Below are positions 60,450 to 64,000 of a stretch of DNA of 64,000 bases, one piece after another. Made by a program: the position numbers and the translations under genes. The stretch's first letter is position 1; every line of letters begins with the position of its first letter. The notes beneath the pieces are model-generated. The model was not told the DNA's origin. It did no database searches and saw nothing but the letters and a program-made list of their open reading frames with translations. The stretch spans positions 496,001-560,000 of the forward strand of contig JANRLF010000008.1 in the NCBI GenBank assembly GCA_033762815.1, read 5' to 3'. The DNA is from JANRLF01 sp033762815 (GTDB taxonomy: Bacteria; Bacteroidota; Bacteroidia; Chitinophagales; CAIOSU01).

Positions 60450-61268
60450 ATGCAAACCACCGTGAAATTAACTTATGGCAACAGCCAGTACATTTTGAGC
60501 GAAAAAATGCAACAATACCCATTTTTGGGCAAGCTGTTGAACCAAACCCTTGGCTATACCAATATCGGCAACTATGCTAGGGCAAAGGTGTTCAGAAAAC
60601 ACATTAACCAACTGCCATTGGCCAACATGCAACACATACTTGACCTGGGCTGTGGTTATGGTGAAAATGCCATTATGATGTCGCAGGCATTGGCCGATAA
60701 AAATATTACGGCATTGGATATCGATACCAAGGCATTGGCAAGGGTGAAACGTGCCAAAGAAAAATTGAACCTTAGCAACCTTAGTATCCATGAAGGGAAA
60801 ATTGATACCCTGCCCCAATCAGGTTTCGACTTAATCTACTCGGTGGATGTTTTTGAGCATATTCCAGCGGCATACATGCCATTTGCGGAAGCCAAAGAGA
60901 AACTGAAAAAAGGTGGCTATCTTTTGGTGAAAATACCCAACGAGGTACAGCAAACCGTATTCAACCCAGCTTACTTTGAAGACCATAACGAATGGGTAGA
61001 ACATGAGCATCCTGGTCAAGTGTACACGCTTGAAACGCTGAAGGCACGCTTTGCCATTGAAGGGTACAAAGTAGTTTTTGCGGAGCAAACGGACGGTACT
61101 TTAGCGCGCTTTGCTTGGGAGCTTGCCTACTTTACCAAGAAACTAGGTTCGGTATTCCAACTACTTACGCTGCCATTGTGCAAAGCCCTGGTAAATCTTG
61201 ATTTATTGTTGCACCCTAAAGGAACCTCAAAAGGAAACGCCATTACCGTAATCGGTCAAAAATCTTAA
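60450..61268 (+). CDS. Class I SAM-dependent methyltransferase
   Basis: A 272-residue protein with a Rossmann-like methyltransferase domain (about 45-180). Motif I is HILDLGCGYGENAIMMSQ, the acidic residue binding the ribose is in ITALDIDTKALARVKRAK, and motif IV region LIYSVDVFEHIPAAYMPFAE, as in Methyltransf_11/25 families. A C-terminal helical part follows, with a hydrophobic segment (FQLLTLPLCKALVNLDLLL). It is the last gene of the polysaccharide operon, so the target is probably a lipid-linked sugar, but other substrates are possible. Confidence 0.9.
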   Translation: MQTTVKLTYGNSQYILSEKMQQYPFLGKLLNQTLGYTNIGNYARAKVFRKHINQLPLANMQHILDLGCGYGENAIMMSQALADKNITALDIDTKALARVKRAKEKLNLSNLSIHEGKIDTLPQSGFDLIYSVDVFEHIPAAYMPFAEAKEKLKKGGYLLVKIPNEVQQTVFNPAYFEDHNEWVEHEHPGQVYTLETLKARFAIEGYKVVFAEQTDGTLARFAWELAYFTKKLGSVFQLLTLPLCKALVNLDLLLHPKGTSKGNAITVIGQKS

Positions 61269-61310
61269 GTATTTTAACCTATAGCCTACTAGCTTACCAG
61301 TAGAATTTCG

Positions 61311-61318
61311 TAGATTTG
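61311..61318 (+). promoter_or_regulatory. Probable -7 element for the hybrid kinase
   Basis: TAGATTTG matches TAnnTTTG, 36 bp before the GTG start at 61355. No clear -33 is seen. Confidence 0.5.
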
Positions 61319-61354
61319 ATATGCTGGCATTCAACTTGTTAAGGGTATCTATCG

Positions 61355-63652
61355 GTGTACATTTCTTTGGAAAATTCTACCTTAAACGCTTCGGAGCTAG
61401 AACATATAGCCCGTAGTGTTAATAGCTATGTGCTGGTAGTAAATCGACAGGGTGCTATTCTTTGGGCCAACAATAGTTTTTGCAACGGCACCGGTTATGA
61501 TTCAGATGAGGTAGTCGGTAAAAATATTGCTTCCCTATTGGTGGGTACCGAAACCCCAGCTGTGAAGCAAAAGGAATTGGATCATGCCATACATTCAGGC
61601 CAACCTTTCCGGGGTATTCTGCAGCACTACACCAAAAATAAGCGGCTGTTTTGGCATGAGATAAGCATGGAATCGCTGGGCGGCAATGAAAAATCCCTAA
61701 TTATCGGGGAGGATATTACCGAGCGCATAAAGGTAAATGAAGAGCTTTTTTACAGCGAAGCACGCTGGAAATTTGCATTGGAGGAATCGGGCGATGGTTA
61801 TTTTGAATACGACTATCAATACGATTCATTTTACGGTTCCAGCAATTTGTTGGCCGCATTGGGCTTGAGTATTGCCGGTGCCAGAATAAATTACCACCGT
61901 CTGGTAGAATTGATTCATCCAGATGATATGACCACTGCGGTAAGTTCCTTGTTTGACTTACTGGATGGGAAAGTGAAAATTGCCAAGCACGAGCTGAGGG
62001 TAAAAGATAAAAATAGCAGGTATAGATGGCTATTGATAAGGGCTACCCTAAGCCAAAACAAGTTGGAAAGTCCGCCTTCGATACTAGGGGTGGCTACTGA
62101 TATAAGCCAGATAAAAAAAACGGAAAAAGCACTGATAAAGGCCAAAAGAAAGGCGGAAAAGGCATCTGCCTATAAAAACCAATTTTTGTCGTCCATCAGT
62201 CATGAAATAAGGACACCGCTCAATGCCATCATTGGTCTATCGGGCCTTTTAAAACAGAAAGCCAGCCATCCTGACCTTAAAGAAGACTTGGATTCCTTGT
62301 CATTTTCAGCCGATCACTTGTTGGCACTCATCAATGATGTGCTCGATCTTTCAAAGATAGAAGCAGGCAAGGTTATTTTCCAGCAGCAAGTTTTCAGCCT
62401 AAGGGAAACCATCAATGAAGTGGCACAGATGTTCAAATCGCGTTGCCAGGAAAAAGGGATTGCCCTGTTGATGGAAATAAGCCCTGACATGCCCGAATTT
62501 GTAAAAGGCGACCAAATGCGCCTGATACAAGTACTGAACAACTTGGTAAATAATGCGGTAAAATTTACTGAAAATGGTTCGGTATCTATAGGGGCAAGAG
62601 TACTAGAAAAGAACAAGAAAACTATTAAAATATTATTCGAGATAAAAGATACCGGTATTGGTATTGAAGCCAAAAACCAAAAAAGGATATTCAACAGTTT
62701 TGAACAGGCAACGTCAGAAACTACTGCCCGATACGGGGGCACAGGGTTGGGGCTGTCCATTTCCAAAAGCTTGGTAGAGCTACAGGGCGGCAATATGGGC
62801 TTAGAAAGCAGTTATGGTAAGGGAAGTACCTTTTACTTCAGCCTCCCCTTGGAACCGGCAGAGGCTCCGTTCCGTACCTTTGAAAAACAGAAAGACCATG
62901 ACCTGGGCAATGTGAAGATTTTGGTGGCCGATGATGTGAAAATCAACCAAAAGGTAATGATGGCCTACCTAAAAAATTGGAAGGCACAACCCATACCCGT
63001 CAATAATGGCGAGGAAGCACTCAAGTTGGTAGAACAGCAGGACGTGGATTTGATTATCATGGACATTTACATGCCCATTATGGATGGTTTTCAAGCCATC
63101 AAACAAATCAGGAAAACTGAACGGGGCAAGAAGCTGCCGATAATAGCCCTAACTGCCAGTGCGGAAACCAGCATTATTGATAAAGCCCTGAAATTGGGCG
63201 CCAATGAATGCCTTACAAAGCCAATCAATACCAGCCAATTGTTGAGTGCTATCTATCGGCTGCTGAACCTGCAAGACCCCTCCTTAAGAGCCAATATCCC
63301 TTTAAGTAAACCCAGTGCTTATATTGATTTAAGCCGCTTGCAGGAAGCGTCATTGGGTAGCCGTGAATTCATGCTGGAAATGCTGGATATTTTGAAACAA
63401 GAAATACCCCAAACATTTGAACAGTGCGATGCTGCTTTGGCCGCAGGCCATTATGAAGATTTTGCATTGGGCATACACAAGCTAAAGAATACCCTATTAA
63501 TGCTGGGCTTTGATGATTATAAACCAATCATCGTGGACCTTGAGCAAGTAGCCAGAGGCAATGGCGATAAATCTTCTTTGGAAGGAAATTATCAAAAACT
63601 GCTGAACGCTTGGCAAATCGCAAAAATCGAACTGGATAACTTAGCCTTATAA
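61355..63652 (+). CDS. Hybrid histidine kinase: PAS, PAS, HisKA, ATPase, receiver, HPt
   Basis: A 765-residue sensor without membrane helices or signal peptide, so it is cytosolic. Order: PAS (about 15-125, YVLVVNRQGAILWANNSFCN), a second PAS_3-like domain (about 130-255), coiled coil, HisKA with the phosphoacceptor His in FLSSISHEIRTPLNAIIGLS near residue 281, ATPase with QVLNNLVNNAVKFTENGSV, DTGIGI and YGGTGLGLSISKSLV, receiver with Asp in DLIIMDIYMPIMDGFQ near 569 and Lys in CLTKPINTSQ, and HPt with His in ALGIHKLKNTLLMLG near 707. Start is GTG: an in-frame TAA lies at 61340 and no ATG fits. The HPt domain suggests a relay to another protein, most likely the LytTR or stand-alone receiver at the other end of the locus; that is inference. 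Confidence 0.94.
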   Translation: MYISLENSTLNASELEHIARSVNSYVLVVNRQGAILWANNSFCNGTGYDSDEVVGKNIASLLVGTETPAVKQKELDHAIHSGQPFRGILQHYTKNKRLFWHEISMESLGGNEKSLIIGEDITERIKVNEELFYSEARWKFALEESGDGYFEYDYQYDSFYGSSNLLAALGLSIAGARINYHRLVELIHPDDMTTAVSSLFDLLDGKVKIAKHELRVKDKNSRYRWLLIRATLSQNKLESPPSILGVATDISQIKKTEKALIKAKRKAEKASAYKNQFLSSISHEIRTPLNAIIGLSGLLKQKASHPDLKEDLDSLSFSADHLLALINDVLDLSKIEAGKVIFQQQVFSLRETINEVAQMFKSRCQEKGIALLMEISPDMPEFVKGDQMRLIQVLNNLVNNAVKFTENGSVSIGARVLEKNKKTIKILFEIKDTGIGIEAKNQKRIFNSFEQATSETTARYGGTGLGLSISKSLVELQGGNMGLESSYGKGSTFYFSLPLEPAEAPFRTFEKQKDHDLGNVKILVADDVKINQKVMMAYLKNWKAQPIPVNNGEEALKLVEQQDVDLIIMDIYMPIMDGFQAIKQIRKTERGKKLPIIALTASAETSIIDKALKLGANECLTKPINTSQLLSAIYRLLNLQDPSLRANIPLSKPSAYIDLSRLQEASLGSREFMLEMLDILKQEIPQTFEQCDAALAAGHYEDFALGIHKLKNTLLMLGFDDYKPIIVDLEQVARGNGDKSSLEGNYQKLLNAWQIAKIELDNLAL

Positions 63653-64000
63653 CAGTTGTACCTTACGCACGGCTACCAAATCACCTTGCTTAATGTACAA
63701 TAAGTACATGCCTGCATGTAGCCCTTGCAATGATACATTGGCAAATTGTTCTCCAGCTTCCATTGACTGCTTAAGCATCAACCGCCCGGCCATGTCCAAT
63801 ACTTCCACTTGAGTACTTTCCTGTACCTCTTGAAACTGAATAAAAACATTGCCCGTGGTTGGGTTAGGATAAACCAACACCTCAAGCTGATTATTTTCTG
63901 CTATGCTGGTCCATTGCCTGTCAAAACCATCCATTAAACCTATTGTATCGGCGAGCTGGTTCACGAAAACATCGGTAACATTGGCCATTTCAAGGCTGCT
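63647..64000 (-). CDS. C-terminal part of a T9SS type A cargo protein, 5' end outside window
   Basis: The frame stays open to the window edge, so the ATG at 63988 is internal. Seen: a linker ending WTSIAENNQLEVLVYPNPTT, then a typical type A sorting domain (about 75 residues) with VYPNPTTGNVFIQF, VEVLDMAGRLMLKQS, NVSLQGLHAGMYLLYIKQG and VRKVQLL. The rest of the protein is not visible. The end overlaps the hybrid-kinase end by 6 bp, convergent. It is the third T9SS cargo seen in this window. Confidence 0.9.
   Translation of the reverse strand, partial: SSLEMANVTDVFVNQLADTIGLMDGFDRQWTSIAENNQLEVLVYPNPTTGNVFIQFQEVQESTQVEVLDMAGRLMLKQSMEAGEQFANVSLQGLHAGMYLLYIKQGDLVAVRKVQLL

Noticed and set aside
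61269..61310. TATTTTAACC...TTACC resembling a third LytTR-type array before the hybrid kinase
   Set aside because: The spacing is about 19 bp, there is no C-run, and only two weak elements match.
1..64000. tRNA, rRNA, CRISPR, insertion sequences, phage genes
   Set aside because: No cloverleaf, rRNA core sequence, regularly spaced exact repeat, transposase or integrase was recognised on either strand; short RNAs could still be missed by eye.

Overview
The window comes from a member of the Bacteroidota. The evidence is two giant secreted proteins with type IX secretion (T9SS) sorting tails, a PorP/SprF protein beside a PorE-like OmpA protein, a MurF-alanine racemase fusion, a SusC/ZnuD-like TonB receptor with a carboxypeptidase-like N-terminal domain, three LytTR/His_kinase-type regulators, and repeated promoter -7 elements of the Bacteroidota form TAnnTTTG. 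The order cannot be fixed from the sequence alone. I saw no rRNA, tRNA, CRISPR array, insertion sequence or prophage; the whole window reads as chromosome.

Layout. 1-1807: 3' part of a DUF255/thioredoxin-fold protein. 1916-5628: a propeller-type sensor kinase and its LytTR response regulator. 5625-7385: aspS. 7592-16381: a T9SS surface module (1849-residue SprB-like adhesin with a type B tail, PorP/SprF protein, PorE-like anchor). 16382-22108, minus strand: the rod-shape/elongasome operon (mreB, mreC, mreD, mrdA, rodA, a DUF2905 gene), preceded by purH and purN. 24366-30020: an 1884-residue PKD/LamG-like protein with a type A T9SS tail. 30233-35249: Rieske protein, murF-alr fusion, a catalytically degenerate ureohydrolase, and a lipoprotein L,D-transpeptidase. 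35285-36770: an SDR gene followed by a TetR gene, with a promoter flanked by two matching operators. 36859-39652: dnaA, a small membrane protein, an IscA-type protein. 39653-42932: a putative metal-uptake operon (His/Cys-rich small protein, TonB receptor, lipoprotein) read from a promoter buried in a perfect palindrome. 42992-46752: three secreted proteins including an M48 peptidase.

46877-61268 is an exopolysaccharide locus: LytTR regulator, stand-alone receiver, initiating sugar transferase, short TolC-like protein, Wzz-like protein with a dead kinase domain, flippase, polymerase, five glycosyltransferases, an acetyltransferase and a methyltransferase, most joined by stop/start overlaps. 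A hybrid histidine kinase with a receiver and HPt domain follows (61355-63652), then the tail of another T9SS cargo protein.

The strongest unannotated signals are regulatory. (1) Two intergenic sites in the polysaccharide locus each carry three direct repeats at about 21-bp spacing, the geometry expected for a LytTR regulator, and one is encoded next door. (2) A 12-5-12 perfect palindrome sits exactly over a TTTG-N19-TAACTTAG promoter of the metal operon. (3) Two 18-bp operators bracket a consensus TTTG-N21-TATCTTTG promoter of the SDR-TetR pair.
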